Part shown: positions 23,581-34,877 of the stretch, in pieces | Layout of the letters: the number at the start of each line of letters is the position of its first letter | Position numbering within the stretch: position 1 is the first letter of the stretch | Origin: Buddleja alternifolia | Taxonomy: Eukaryota; Streptophyta; Magnoliopsida; Lamiales; Scrophulariaceae | NCBI GenBank assembly: GCA_019426215.1 | Contig: CM033393.1 | Coordinates: 8,838,046 to 8,902,045, forward strand | Reading direction: 5' to 3' | Length of the DNA stretch: 64,000 nt | Translations under genes and position numbers: made by a program | The notes under the pieces: model-generated | Told to the model about the DNA's origin: nothing | Seen by the model: only the letters and a program-made list of their open reading frames with translations | Database searches by the model: none

Positions 23581-25636
23581 TGTTATGTGCCTGGGGAGCC
23601 ATTGTTTTGGCTCAGCAATCTTATATGTAAAACACTATGAAAATCTTATTTTAAATATATTGAATGTTTCTTTTATGCTATGCTTCTTTATTGTCGATTA
23701 CTTATGTTAGTATAGATAAAGATCTCGTGGATTACATATGATTAGGGAAGCGATGAGGATACCTATGGAATGCTCTCGAAGATTGTAATCCTAAATCATG
23801 TTCCAAGTCACAGAGGCAGTGAGATGTGTGATATCACAGGCCTAGTCAAGCCTTGTTCATGTGTGTAACATTTTTTTGAGATTGGTATGTTCCATTGCCA
23901 ATGGCCAGTGAGCCATAGCAGGCATGAAGATTTATACTTAGGAGAAGTATGGAATTGAATGACCCCCGCAAGAATCCTCGTTGGTCTTGTCGAACATGGA
24001 GTCCTTGGATTTCATAGTGTGAGATTAGTCCTTAGACTTGAGATGTCATTGGAAAGGGTACTATCCACTATGATTTGATATGCACGTGCACTCCAGGAGA
24101 GTCAAACGGCGTATGTTGGGTATAGTCTGATAGTACAGGAAAACAGTTGCCATTCGTCAAGGGATTCATCTAAGGTTAAGTACCCGACATTTTCTATGCT
24201 GTTGCGAGAATCTAAATGATCGTTTAAAGACTTTGATCAAATCGGTTGTCTTATAAGAGGGATTGGTGGTCCTGGCTTAAAAGACTGGATCATTAGATGT
24301 CACAACATAGTCATAGTTTCTGAGGTTATTAGGGTTTGATCGCCGCCATACCTAGACCATAGACGAGAAACTGATTAAGAGATTTTATTCACATGAAGAT
24401 CGTAACTTGGATATGTTTGCTTTCCATTGTTAACATCTAGGAAGTCGTGATGACGTTGCTTGACATCGAACTATGACCAATAGGTGCTTTGGGTTAATTG
24501 GTAAAGTTAATCCAAGGCCTAGTTAATTATTGAGAAGAATTAATGTAGCCTATGGGAGGAATTTTTGCTAGCTTGTTAATGAGCTTGTGGGGTCACACAC
24601 ATAACTTAGTGTAGTACCTATTGGCTAGTTAATTCGTTGTGAATTAATGGAGAGATTAATTAAATTGATTTAATTAATTGGGAAAATGAATTAATTATAT
24701 AATATTAATTTATGGCCTTATAATTTCATATTTGAATATTAAATTGGGAAAGACTAATTAATTAATGAATGAAAGAAATATATATGTATGCACGTGCGCA
24801 TGTATATGTGTATGTGATATTGGTGGAAATTTTTTATCTTGTTCAACAAGTTTTATATATATATATATATATATATGTATCTTATAATGTATTTAGTAGG
24901 ATCTATTTTATTTAGTTAGTTACTAATTAATATGGAAAGATCTTATAAATATATTAGTAAAGATATTGGATAGATATGTTTTATTTGAGATGATCTCAAA
25001 TATATAGAAATATCTAGTTAGTTGGAAAGGTATCCAACTAATTAAGGAAGAGAATAAAAGAGAAAGGAAACAAAATATATATGCATTTATATAATGCACA
25101 TACACGCCTCGTATGCATGTGACAGTAGGCGTGTGTGTGTGTGTTTCCACATTGGTGGACTCTATATATATGTGAATTCCATCTTTTGAAAAGAAAGTGG
25201 TAGAAGAGATTCAATTCCTCAAAAGTCGTTCTCTTTAGTCCTCTCCCCTTTTCTTTCTCTCTAATTCTTCCAACTCATATGTTGAGTATGAAAAACACTA
25301 AATAAATTCCTGCCCTTTTTCTCATGAGAATCGATATTCTCTTGGCTAGCACTAGTGGAGATAATTGAGGGTACCAACTAGAGTATGGGTACATCTCAGA
25401 GGCACAGCACTTGGGGTGCTAGGGCAAGCTCGTTCGAGATTCTGTAGCAGGGAGTATCTTAAAAAGAAAGTGTTGATAAGTTATTCAAGAGGTAAACACG
25501 AGAAAACTTGCTTTCAGTTAGTTTTTGAATTCGATGGTACCATGTCTACCTAGCCCTAATTTGGGGATGTCGGATTTTAATTATAATCTGTACTTTCCGC
25601 TGCACCGGAATCCGCAGGGTTGTATAGATCCCAACA
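23580..25636 (+). repeat. Probable solo LTR (copia type) inserted in the 3' ORF of B
   Basis: The ORF of B is recognisable up to about 23578 and resumes at 25637 (compare IPPLVKYLSD...ENATADADRH in element A with the sequence after 25637). The ~2.05 kb between is non-coding and AT-rich, and its composition and ending (CCGCTGCACCGGAATCCGCA ... ATCCCAACA) resemble the LTR of element G, which ends CCCCAACA. The likely left end is TGTTATGTGCC near 23587. A short similarity between the flanks (TCCTT) may be the target duplication, but the exact borders are uncertain. An (AT)n microsatellite lies at about 24850-24876. Confidence 0.5.
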
Positions 25637-26290
25637 TCCTTCAATTCAAGGCTTGACTGCCTCTTTCAATCAGTCGCTTGCAGCAAATGCAACTGCAGAC
25701 GCTGAGCGCCATCTCCAATCGGATACCACATCTTTAGTCCTAGCGACTCAGGTTGCCGCCCGTGTGGAAGAATTCAAGATTATGAATGAACACATGGTTG
25801 CCATCCGATCATCTCGCATGGGTGTCAAGAAAGGTAAAGATCAGCCAAAAGCCAAGGCAGATTCAAAAATAGATAACAAAAATTATCGCGTGATGTTTGA
25901 TGAGATAAAAAGTCTCAATCAGAAAGTCACTAAAACGCGCAAGCCAAGATATTTTAGGGAAATGCATACGCTCCTCAACTTGGACATTGAAGGCATAGGT
26001 TTTCACCTATATCCTGAACCTCTACGAAGGCCACTCAATTTCAAGCCTTCAAATGACAGAGTCCAAGATCTTTACCATGATCTAATCCGGACACTTGGCA
26101 TTCAACCTAAAGATGGGTTGAGAGGCTACTAGAGTTTTGAAAAAATACCAACGAAAAGAGAGAAGACTATATCGAGGAATACTATACCACCACGATAGAC
26201 ATTGATAGAGTTCTTCTTGAGCTTTCTAGAGAGATTTACGAAGAATAGCAGCGCGAACCCGCTAAGCGACAGCAAAGAAGATAAATGCTT
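25637..26290 (+). pseudogene. Copia B extra 3' ORF, C-terminal part
   Basis: It matches the C-terminal ORF of element A: NATADAERH aligns with NATADADRH, and the Lys-rich GVKKGKDQPKAK aligns with KKGEKGKSKS. A segment with LYPEPLRRPL and a helical tail follow. The frame is open to a stop at 26130, and further similarity runs to about 26283. Interrupted by stops, so inactive. Confidence 0.65.
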
Positions 26291-26520
26291 AGAATATGTT
26301 TTAAATCTTGTATCTTTATTTTGCTATCTCTTTTAGTGTAACCATTGTATGCTATAAAGTTATGTATGAATAAATATTTAACACTGAAACATCTTGTTGA
26401 AGCTAATCTAACTTTTAGCTAACTAACTTTATAATGCTAACTTATGTCATCTTTTGGCTTTTGTCTAACTCTTAAATTGTAAAAGAGTTAAGGTCTTGAT
26501 ATTATCAAAAATGAGGAAAT
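26291..26520 (+). other. Copia B 3' untranslated region and polypurine tract
   Basis: This AT-rich region ends in TCAAAAATGAGGAAAT directly before the LTR, a slightly decayed polypurine tract compared with AAAAAGGGGGAAAT in element C. It forms the left half of the inverted repeat described in the findings. Confidence 0.65.
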
Positions 26521-27983
26521 TGTTAGGAAATTTCATGTTAGATGTTTTGATGATGACAAGATAGGATTTTATATTAGACTTTAAAAGAATGTATATGCTT
26601 TTATAGAAAATCTGTATAAGCATTGAAAGTTTATTATTTTATTATGCTGGAATTTTTTATTTTTATAGATTTTAGACTAAGCATTGGGAACTCAACCGAT
26701 GATAGAATTCTAGGTGAGTCTGTCAAAGAGAGGGTTGAAGATCAGCGCCTGAAGTTAAAAGAAGATGAAGATTGTCTTAAGCGTCTATGAAACGCTAAAG
26801 ACAATTCAGGATCTCTGAATTAGCGTGCAAGCAACCAAGAGACCAAGATTCACCTGAAATAAATTTCAGAGTCGTGAAGAACTTAAATGCATTAAATAAT
26901 GGGCATTTATTTCCAATAGGAAGAAAATTCAAATACATTTAATGCCTGATAAGAGTATTAAATGTGATAAGGACTATTGACGTAAGGACAAGCCACCCTT
27001 GACTAGACTGTCAGAGTTCAAAGTATGTCACTTCCAATCCTTGCAGCAGAATTTCAGGAATGTCAGAAAAAGGAGCTATCCACTCGCTGAGTGTTAGATA
27101 TGTGCCAGCATAGGTCCAACAGACAAATCCCAAGAAATGTCTATAAATAGCACCTTTGAGCATACCATAATTACATAAAATATACATAAGAAAATACGCA
27201 GAAACTTTGCTGAAATCCTTCTAAGAAGAGCTTTTAAATCTCCACATCCAAATCCTTAAAGCTAAATTGCAAAGACAGTCACCACTATCTCAAACATCTT
27301 CCACAGAAGGACCCTCACTATTATTGAGATATTTCAAGTTGTTTGAACTTCCAAATGAAACAAACTCTAGTGACAAAAACCCTCCAACCTCTTTCCTCTG
27401 TGCGAAGAAGAAGTTGTGTTTCAAGCATTATTTTTGGGTGAAAGAAGCTTATTGAGAAGAGATCTAAGTGGAGTTGAAGTCTATGTGATCAAGGAGCTCA
27501 AGATCATCTTTGTTGTTATTCACCCTTTGTAGAAGTCATCTTTGTGAATATTTTGAGAATCATTTTGTAAATTTTTCCCAGTGCAAAAGGAGAAGAAGGA
27601 CGTAGCTCGGATTACACCACCCAGTGAACCTTGCATATCTTGTATCATTTACTTTACCATTTTATCGCTTTCTTTGCCATTTGCATATTATCTGGTAAAA
27701 GCATTAAAATCAGTCAAGCGACTAATTGGTGAAACCGAACGCTAAGTAACAAAAGTATTTTCGCTGTGCTAACCATCATTAACCGATCTAAGATTTACCC
27801 TACTTATTTAATTGCTAAAATCACTAAATCTAAGTTATCTCACTTTAGCGCTTAACCTAGCACTTTATTTTCCAAGGGTTCAAAACATTTCAAAAGAAAG
27901 AAATTTTTTGAAGTTAGAATAAAACTTCAGGGTCTATTCAACCCCTCTTCTAGACTATTTTCTTATGCCACTTGTGACCAACA
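26521..27983 (+). repeat. Copia element B 3' LTR
   Basis: TGTTAGGAAATTTC...GTGACCAACA, 1463 bp, bounded on the left by the PPT. A TATA box (TATAAATAG at 27142-27150) lies about 620 bp in, giving a long U3. The following five bases, ATTCT (27984-27988), would be one half of the target duplication of B. Confidence 0.88.
27142..27150 (+). promoter_or_regulatory. TATA box in copia B 3' LTR
   Basis: TATAAATAG, preceded by GAAATGTC. The word is kept at the same place in the D LTR (50473-50481, minus strand) and F LTR (62513-62521, minus strand), and is changed to TGTAAATAG in the C 5' LTR (30575-30583). That conservation supports a promoter role. Confidence 0.65.
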
Positions 27984-28322
27984 ATTCTGAAGGTGTATTA
28001 TTGACTGAGTTAAGTTAACTAAAAGTGTGCACAACAAAAATGTATCTCCTTTGAAAAACCTTTTGGTCAGTTTGTTCTTTAATGTCTTAGATGAAAATAT
28101 GCAATGCTAAGCAAAGTATTTTCATTTCATTTTCAATCATCATTTTTTAAAATGTAAGGGAGGATGAGGTTTTTTATTTTTGTGTAAGAAAAGTGAAAAA
28201 AGTAGGGGTGTTTGATTGTGTTTTTAAAATGACTGAAATCGGTGATTGTGGTGTGTGAAATGATTAAAAAATAATAATTAGATGAATAATGCTGAATTTA
28301 AAAATGTAAAAGGGAGGAGAGA
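27984..28322. other. Unassigned 339-bp interval between two copia elements
   Basis: This AT-rich sequence shows no ORF and no similarity that I recognise to other parts of the window. It ends in a purine run (AAAAGGGAGGAGAGA) beside the C LTR. It may be host DNA between B and C, or the tail of a further element. Confidence 0.5.
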
Positions 28323-31300
28323 TGTTAGGAAATTTCATGTTAAGACGTTTTGATGATGACAATTAGGATTTTATGTTAGACCCCAAAATATGTAAGTTTG
28401 ATTTTATTTAGAAATTATGTATAAGCTTTGAAGAGTTAGATTTGTTATAGGCTTTGCTTTACTTTATTCTAGATTATTAGGCTAAGTATTCTTAGACTGA
28501 GCATCTGATAATTTTTGAGTGAGCTTATCAGTAGTTAAGTTTGAAGACTCAAGCGCCTAAAGTCTGAATGAAGATAAAGATTCCAAGCGTCCAAACGACA
28601 AGCTACATCAAGCGTTGATTATAGGACAATTATTCAAGGATGAATGAGCGTCTACCAAAGACTGATTTCACCTGAATTTATTTCTAAGTCCAGAAGGAGT
28701 TTAATGCAAATATTCCCAAATCATTAATAGCCAACAGTCATTTATTTCAAATGCATTAAATGCTGATAAGAGCATTAAATGTGATAAGCTCTTTTAGACA
28801 TACGGACAAGTTACCCTCGTGGACTGACACGAAAAATCCTTACGTGTATTAAACAGCAAGTGGACTGGTCGTGTGTAGTAATAAAGTGGACTTTAAGTCC
28901 GAGTTATCGATCCCACAGAGACAAGATTATTTAAAGCTAGGAATTTAAAAGCAATTAAAATTGAATTAAAAGATTGTGATTAATTTACAATAAAAATGTA
29001 AAAACGAGACTTAGCAAATAGATTTAGATTCTTATGAGATAAAACAACTAAGACACATGCTTCAACCAAATTTACTTGTTAATATAAATATGAACTATTC
29101 TTCGTATTATTAGACTACTATTGCTTTGGTGAAAATTCCTTAATTAATTACTACCCGATATCTCGGCTGTAATAATCCTATGATAAATTGACAGTTCTCT
29201 AAGTATGTCTGTCCGAGAATTTAATCAATAATCATGCATTCAAGTTCTAGAATTTCCCCGAATAAATCCGGCTAACTGCACCCGGGAATCTCTACCTATC
29301 TCTAGGGGCAATTCCCTATTTTTTACGGATGATGTGATGATTTCTTTGAACCCTAACTTATATTCTTTCAAACTATTAAGTTAGGCAATATGACAAACAT
29401 ATGGCGATCAAACATATGCAAGTAATTACGCACAAAATCAAAACACAAAGCAATTGTAGAATTAATACGAAGAATAATATCATATATATATACTCATAAC
29501 TTTGGCCTTCACATGGCCCTAGTTAAGGGAAAATTAGTTCATAATTGAAATTGGGAAAACAATAAAAACATAGAATTACTCATAGATAAAGATGAATATC
29601 AAACTAAGAAACTCCCTATTTTGGATTGATGATCGATTCTTGATTGGAAGCTTGAATCCCTCCTTTTCCTCTTCTTAGCTCTTCAAGTATGATGATAGGA
29701 TGACTCAAAACCAAGAGAACGCTCCCCCAAACCCCTGAATTTTCGTCCTCACACTCTCAAAGGATGATTTTTTGATGTCCTCAAGTGAGCTCCCCACTCC
29801 CCTTTAAATACCCAAAAATCCACCTACCAAGAATTTGAGCTACCCTTCTCTTTCTTTCCTCCTACCAAGAATTTCTACCTACAAAGAATTTGCACCTACC
29901 ATTCTCTTGATTTCCACCTAACAAGAATTTCCACCTACCATTCTCTTGTTTTCCACCTAACAAGAACATGAGCTGCCACTTTCGTGTTTTCCAGCGCAGG
30001 GATAGTGTTTTATTCATAAACGTCTCCACAGATCTCCAAATTGGATGATTCAAGTACCCATGTAAAGATAAGACATATATCTAAAACTTTGTAGAAGGAC
30101 ACTTCATCCAATTCTATCTCTAAAAATATCAAAATGGCGTTCCAACGTGGAGGTTGTTTCTGATTTGGCGCCCAGGTGTGCGGAAATGGTACTAAAACAT
30201 GATTTTGGCTAACTCCAGCTTATTTCTTGCTTGTTTGGTCGTGGAGGTGTGAAACATCTTGGCGTAAACTTGTTTTATACATCATTTTCCCACCCTTTCT
30301 TCAATTGTATCCACTTAAGGCCTGATATCACTTAATGCACGAATTAAATGCACAAGTGACAAAATCAAGTGATAAATGAACCTAAAACATAAACGCAAAG
30401 GGGCTTAAAAACACGTAAAAATGACTCCTATCATGGACTGTCAACTATTCATAGACTGCAGCACCAACTTTTGTGCAGCAGATTTTCAGGAAAAAGGACA
30501 AAAGTTGTTCACTTGTGGAAGTGAGAGACATGCGCCTGTACATGTGTCAAACGGACACTTTTTCCAAAATTGCCTGTAAATAGGACTTCAACAACAAGAC
30601 AAAAAATCAATCGTATTCCAAGCCAAATTGATGTTGCATTGAAGTCTCATTCCTTAAACTCTCAAAAAAGCCAGAACATTCAAGCAAACATTCTCTTTGC
30701 TTTTCTTAAAATTTCTGAGACAGTTAGCCAATATCTCAAATATTCTTTTCGGAAAAACCTACATTACTATTGTGATATTACCAAGTTGTTTGAACTTCAT
30801 CAAAATCAAACAAACCTTTACAAAAACCTCATCCAAGCCTCGCAATCTGTGTGAAGTCGAAGTTAAATAGTTGCACTATTTTTGGGTGAAAGAAGCAAGG
30901 GGATAGAAGTGTCTTGAAGCAGAAATCTGTGTGATCAAGGAGCTCAAGTCATCAATATCCATCTCTCCCTAATTTGTAGAAGATTCTGTGTGATTCTTTG
31001 AGAATCATTTTAATGGATTGCCTCCAGGTGTTCGAGGAGAAGAAGGACGTAGTTGGGATTACACCACCTAACGAACCTTATCAATATTATGTTCTTTACT
31101 TTACAGTTAATCTTCATATTATCATATCATTGCATAAATCTGTTAAGTAGAACCCAATCAAACGCTAAGCAACTAAAATACTTTCTGTGACGCTAAAGCT
31201 TTCAAAAAAAAAAGAAAAAGGAGAAGACTCTGAAATTATTCCGATGTGCTAACACTGATCAAAGAACTGAACGCTTAAACCTATCTGGTTATAGTATTCA

Positions 31301-31480
31301 AATCTTGAAGTATAAGTTAACTTTCTAAAAACAGTCTTCAATAGACGCTCAGTCAAGCGCCTTCAATTTCAACCATCCAACCAATTTTAATACGAATATT
31401 TTTGAAGTTGAAAAAGATTTCAGGGTCTATTCAACCCCCCCCCCTTTCTAGACCCTTTCGTATGCCACGTGGGACCAACA
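28323..31480 (+). repeat. Copia element C 5' LTR, interrupted by a gypsy solo LTR
   Basis: TGTTAGGAAATTTC at 28323 to GGGACCAACA at 31480. Without the 1609-bp solo LTR and its 5-bp duplication the LTR is 1544 bp, close to the 1549 and 1546 bp of the D and F LTRs. The TATA-box position holds TGTAAATAG (30575-30583). A primer-binding site follows two bases after the end, so this is the 5' LTR. The five bases before it are AGAGA (28318-28322). Confidence 0.9.
28825..30433 (-). mobile_element. Solo LTR of an Athila-like gypsy element
   Basis: On the plus strand it begins TGACACGAAAAATCC and ends ATGACTCCTATCA, and it is flanked by the perfect 5-bp duplication TGGAC (28820-28824 and 30434-30438). 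The word TGTGTAGTAATAAAGTGGAC and the TGACACG start recur in the gypsy LTRs at 39828, 45812, 53405 and 59399, so it is the same broad lineage in the same orientation as E1 and E2. The internal region is absent, as expected after LTR-LTR recombination. Length 1609 bp. Confidence 0.92.
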
Positions 31481-31482
31481 AG

Positions 31483-31494
31483 TGGTATCAAAGC
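31483..31494 (+). promoter_or_regulatory. Primer-binding site of copia C (initiator tRNA-Met)
   Basis: TGGTATCAAAGC starts two bases after the 5' LTR. It matches the complement of the 3' end of plant initiator tRNA-Met (TGGTATCAGAGC) except at one position. It is the minus-strand primer site. Confidence 0.88.
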
Positions 31495-31575
31495 GGTTAA
31501 AATTGAAATTTTAAAATTTCCAAGTGTAACAGCTTGTTTAGATCCTTTTCAAATGTAGTTGCTTTTAATTTTTCA

Positions 31576-32914
31576 ATGGCATTTTCTAAAGTTCCTAAGT
31601 TGACTGAATCAAATTATGATTCCTGGAAGGTCAAAGAATTTACATATCTTGGCTCATGTGATGACGAAATGTGCGATATTATTTCAGATGGACCAATACA
31701 AATTCCGAAGGTTATCACCAGAGCACCTGGAGCCACTTATGAAACCCCAGATTGTTATGTTGAGAAACCAAAACAAGAGGGGTCCACTGATGAGCGCCGA
31801 AGTGCAAATCTAGACAATGTTGGTCGAAACGCTCTGTATACGGCTATTGGTGATAATGACAACTTATTCAACAAGGTCAAGTCGTGTAATACTACTAAGG
31901 AAATATGGGATAAGTTGGCTATAATTTGTAGTGGTTCAGCTTAGATCAAGGAGAATAAGCTTTCCATTGCCAAAGAAAAATTCAACGATTTTAAGATGTT
32001 ACCCAATGTGACTATAGAGTAATTAGACATAAGATTTACAGCTCTTGTTACAGAATTAACATCTTTGGGTATGGATTTACAAAACCGAGAAATGATGGTT
32101 AAGATCTTTAGAAGTCTACCTATTAGATTCTTGATGAAGACAACAACAATGAGAGAATCGAATACGCTGAATCTTCTAACTCCAGAAGATGCCTTTTCAG
32201 AGCTCAAAGCATTTGAGTTTGAGTTGAATTTGGCCAGCGATGTTGTGAGCAGTCCTGTAGTTGAATCTGGAGCGCTTATAGCATCAACCAAGGGTAAATC
32301 GGGTAACAAGGGAAAGGTTTCGGATATCAGTGAGGATGAGGAACTAGCACTTTTGAATAGATTCAGAAAGTTCTTAAGATATGAAAAGAAAGAAAATAGT
32401 CCTAAGCATCAAGGACAGAGTTCATATCAAATGCCTGCTCCAGTACAACAACAGTATCAAGCGCCTCAATACTCTGCACCTTCTCCTTCAGCGCTAATTC
32501 AGTACTAAGCATCTAATCAACAGAACTTCTCAACACCCGTGGTCTCAAAACCACATAATGCAAGGTTAACAAATGAACAAAAGATGAAAACTAATCTTTG
32601 TTATAATTGCAGGAAACCAGGGCACTGCCTGGTAAATTTCTCTTATCCAAACGTATCTAAGCCCCCAAGGCAGGATTACTTGGATAGAAACCAATTTAGG
32701 AGCAACCTTCGTCAACAAGGTTTGCTAGCGGAATCAGAACAAGTGTCCTCACCTGAAGATTTGGAGTCTTTAGAAGAAAGTGCTGATGATGATGAGCCAG
32801 TGGATGACTCAGTGCTTATTTGTCTCATGGCCAAAGATGATGAAGCATCCCCTGAGGTAAACACTGAATTATCTCTTCCTCTTTCTTACGAAGAACTTCT
32901 TGACAAAGTCAAAT
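31576..32914 (+). pseudogene. Copia C gag polyprotein
   Basis: I take ATG 31576 as the start (MAFSKVPKLTESNYDSWK) because it matches the copia gag N-terminus, and the upstream extension uses a TTG. The UBN2-type gag domain covers roughly residues 1-230. The frame is preserved throughout but interrupted by stops at 31942, about 32020 and 32506. A CCHC zinc knuckle (CYNCRKPGH) at about 32599-32640 lacks its final Cys, which is Phe here. An acidic segment (LESLEESADDDEP) and LICLMAKDDEA follow, and the ORF ends near 32914. Further gag sequence with a helical part continues in other frames to about 33660. The product would have formed the particle; this copy is inactive. Confidence 0.85.
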
Positions 32915-33800
32915 AATATTATAATGATTGTCAAGTTTGTCGACAAAATATATCAAAATCACTTCGATATCATTTCATCACTCAAGAGTGATAATGTAAC
33001 GCTCAAGGCAGAGTTACAAGTTCAGCAATAATGCATTGAGAAGAACAAACCACTTGGAAGTGATATAACCAATCTGAAAAGTGATCTTGATATAATAGTC
33101 AAGAGAGAAGTTAAGCTGATTGCTAGACTTGCTAAATCAGCTTGTCTCATCATTGTCTAAAGCATCAAGAAAGCTAGACAATGTGACTGAGGTAACAATG
33201 TTAATTGGTGAAAAGACTGGTTTCGGATGCAATAAATTCGGTAAACAACCAAACAAATCAAATGTTACAGCGAACAACAAAGGAAAGGGTGTTTTCTTTG
33301 TTGAAGAAGGTTCACTAAGTCAAACACAAAATGAACCGAGTGACAATGGTACGAGACCAAATGAGAAGGCTAAAGCTAATTGAAGCACGGGAAAGGCGAA
33401 AGCAAATGATTCATAAAGAAAGGCTCATCCAAACGCTCAAAAAGTTAAGGATAAACCTAACCACTTGTGAATCAAGCGATAAGCGTCCAGCACCAAAAGT
33501 GCATCCTAAGCCAGCGCCCAAAAAATACCAGCGTCAATATCCACAACGGTCTAGATCATATTATCGCTACTATGATGATTATGATTATGACTATGATTAT
33601 GATTACTATTATAATAAAGGATATTATTATACACCCAAAAAAAAGCACACACAACACAATGTGAAATGCAAGAAGGCGAATCCTCCCGCAATGAAGACCA
33701 AGAAAATATGGGTTTCTATAGTTCTAATTCTAACAATGTGACTAACGGTAAAGGACCCAAGCAACAATGGGTACCTAAACAGAAATATAACTTCCCTTTT
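32915..33800 (+). pseudogene. Copia C gag C-terminal tail
   Basis: This is colinear with 5580-6400 of element B: a helical Lys/Glu-rich stretch, the serine-containing VSSLSKASRKLDNVTEV, and a remarkable Asp/Tyr-rich tract (DDYDYDYDYDYYYNKGYYY, about 33574-33630) encoded by a GATTAT-type repeat. The frames change at about 33120, 33331 and 33666. Confidence 0.7.
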
Positions 33801-33960
33801 GCTTGCAGGTACCTAGAGCTAAAGCTTATACATCTATTTGGTACATCGATAGTGGGTCGTCAAGGCACATGAAAGGCTCCAAGGATCTTCTGATCAACTA
33901 TCGAGCTGCCCATGGTCCTCAGGTTGTATTTGGTGACAACTCCAAAGTTTTGTGCAGAGA
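33801..33960 (+). pseudogene. Copia C aspartic protease remnant
   Basis: WYIDSGSSRHM is encoded at about 33839-33872, with the catalytic Asp-Ser-Gly (33848-33856) intact. About 100 bp later the sequence jumps from the protease (GDNSK) straight into the integrase core (LCRENG, about 33951). The rest of the protease, the GAG-pre-integrase domain and the N-terminal half of integrase are therefore deleted relative to element B. Confidence 0.8.
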
Positions 33961-34877
33961 ATGGAATACATCATGAGTATTCAGCTCCAAGAACTCCCCA
34001 ATAGAATGGTGTTGCTGAGCGCCGGAACAGAACGCTTAAGGAAGCCACTAGGACGATGTTAGCAGAGTCCAAGCTTGCTCCTAGGTTTTGGGCCGAAGCG
34101 ATCAACACTGCATGTTACACTCAAAACCGGTGCATGATCAACAAACATCATGGGAAAACTCCATATGAACTATGGAAAGGACATAAGCCAAATATTTTAT
34201 ACCTTCACGTCTTTGGTCCTAAGTGTTTTATCCATAATAATGGATCCCAAAGCCTAAAAACATTTAATCCTAAAGTGGATGAGGGAATCTTTCTAGGCTA
34301 CGCCAACAATAGAAAGAATTTTCGCATCCTAAACAAGATCAAATCGAAGATTGAGAAATCTATCTATGTTATTTTTGATGATGCTAACCAAGAACTGAGT
34401 AAGGTTAATGTGAATGATGTAGGAGTTGAAGATCTGTGTCATCAAGCGTCTAAGATTACCATTGAGGATGATAGGGACGACGATGACGAGAACTTAGTGC
34501 CACCTCCTAAGATTACTCGTGAGATTACTTTGGATAATAATGTGAGATATGCTGATGATCATGAAAAGAGTGATCATCAAGAGCAAAGAAGGGTCTGTGA
34601 ACTTGAAGCGCCCACGCAAGAGGAGAATCAAGCGTCTGAGACAGTGAATCAAGCGCCTGTTCAACCTCTTAACCCCTTCCAACATGATAGACTATGGCTA
34701 TGTGATCATCCACCTGAGCAGATTATTAGAGATATTGAAGCGCCTGTTAGGACTAAGGCCGCTACATTTCATGAGGCCATGTTCGCAAGCTTTCTATCTC
34801 AAATGGAACCTAAGAAAGTGGATGAAGTGTTATGTGATCCTAGTTGGATTGAAGCCATGCAAGAAGAGCTTAATTAG
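33955..34877 (+). pseudogene. Copia C integrase, C-terminal part
   Basis: The sequence begins within the integrase core (ENGIHHEYSAPRTPQQNGVAE-like, in shifted frames). It then runs open from about 34056: FWAEAINTACYTQNRCMI, GKTPYELWKGHKPN, and FGPKCFIHNN, which are typical of the copia integrase C-terminal side. An acidic linker (EDDRDDDDENL) leads into RT. The frame ends at a TAG (34875-34877) where element B has a Gln codon, and continues directly in the same frame into the RT feature. Confidence 0.82.

Larger units (their letters stand above)
5223..27983 (+). mobile_element. Copia element B (Sirevirus-like), degraded, with nested insertions
   Basis: The order is gag (partial) - protease - integrase - reverse transcriptase - RNase H - extra 3' ORF - PPT - 3' LTR, colinear with element C and of the same family. 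The 5' LTR, primer-binding site and N-terminal gag lie left of the window beyond G and A. Two insertions interrupt it: the CACTA transposon at 10589-20194 and a probable solo LTR at about 23.58-25.64 kb. Many stop codons and frameshifts in every domain show it is old and inactive. Confidence 0.85.

Noticed and set aside
24848..24880. AT microsatellite as a possible origin or scaffold-attachment site
   Set aside because: A plain (AT)n run inside a probable solo LTR; nothing else supports a special role.
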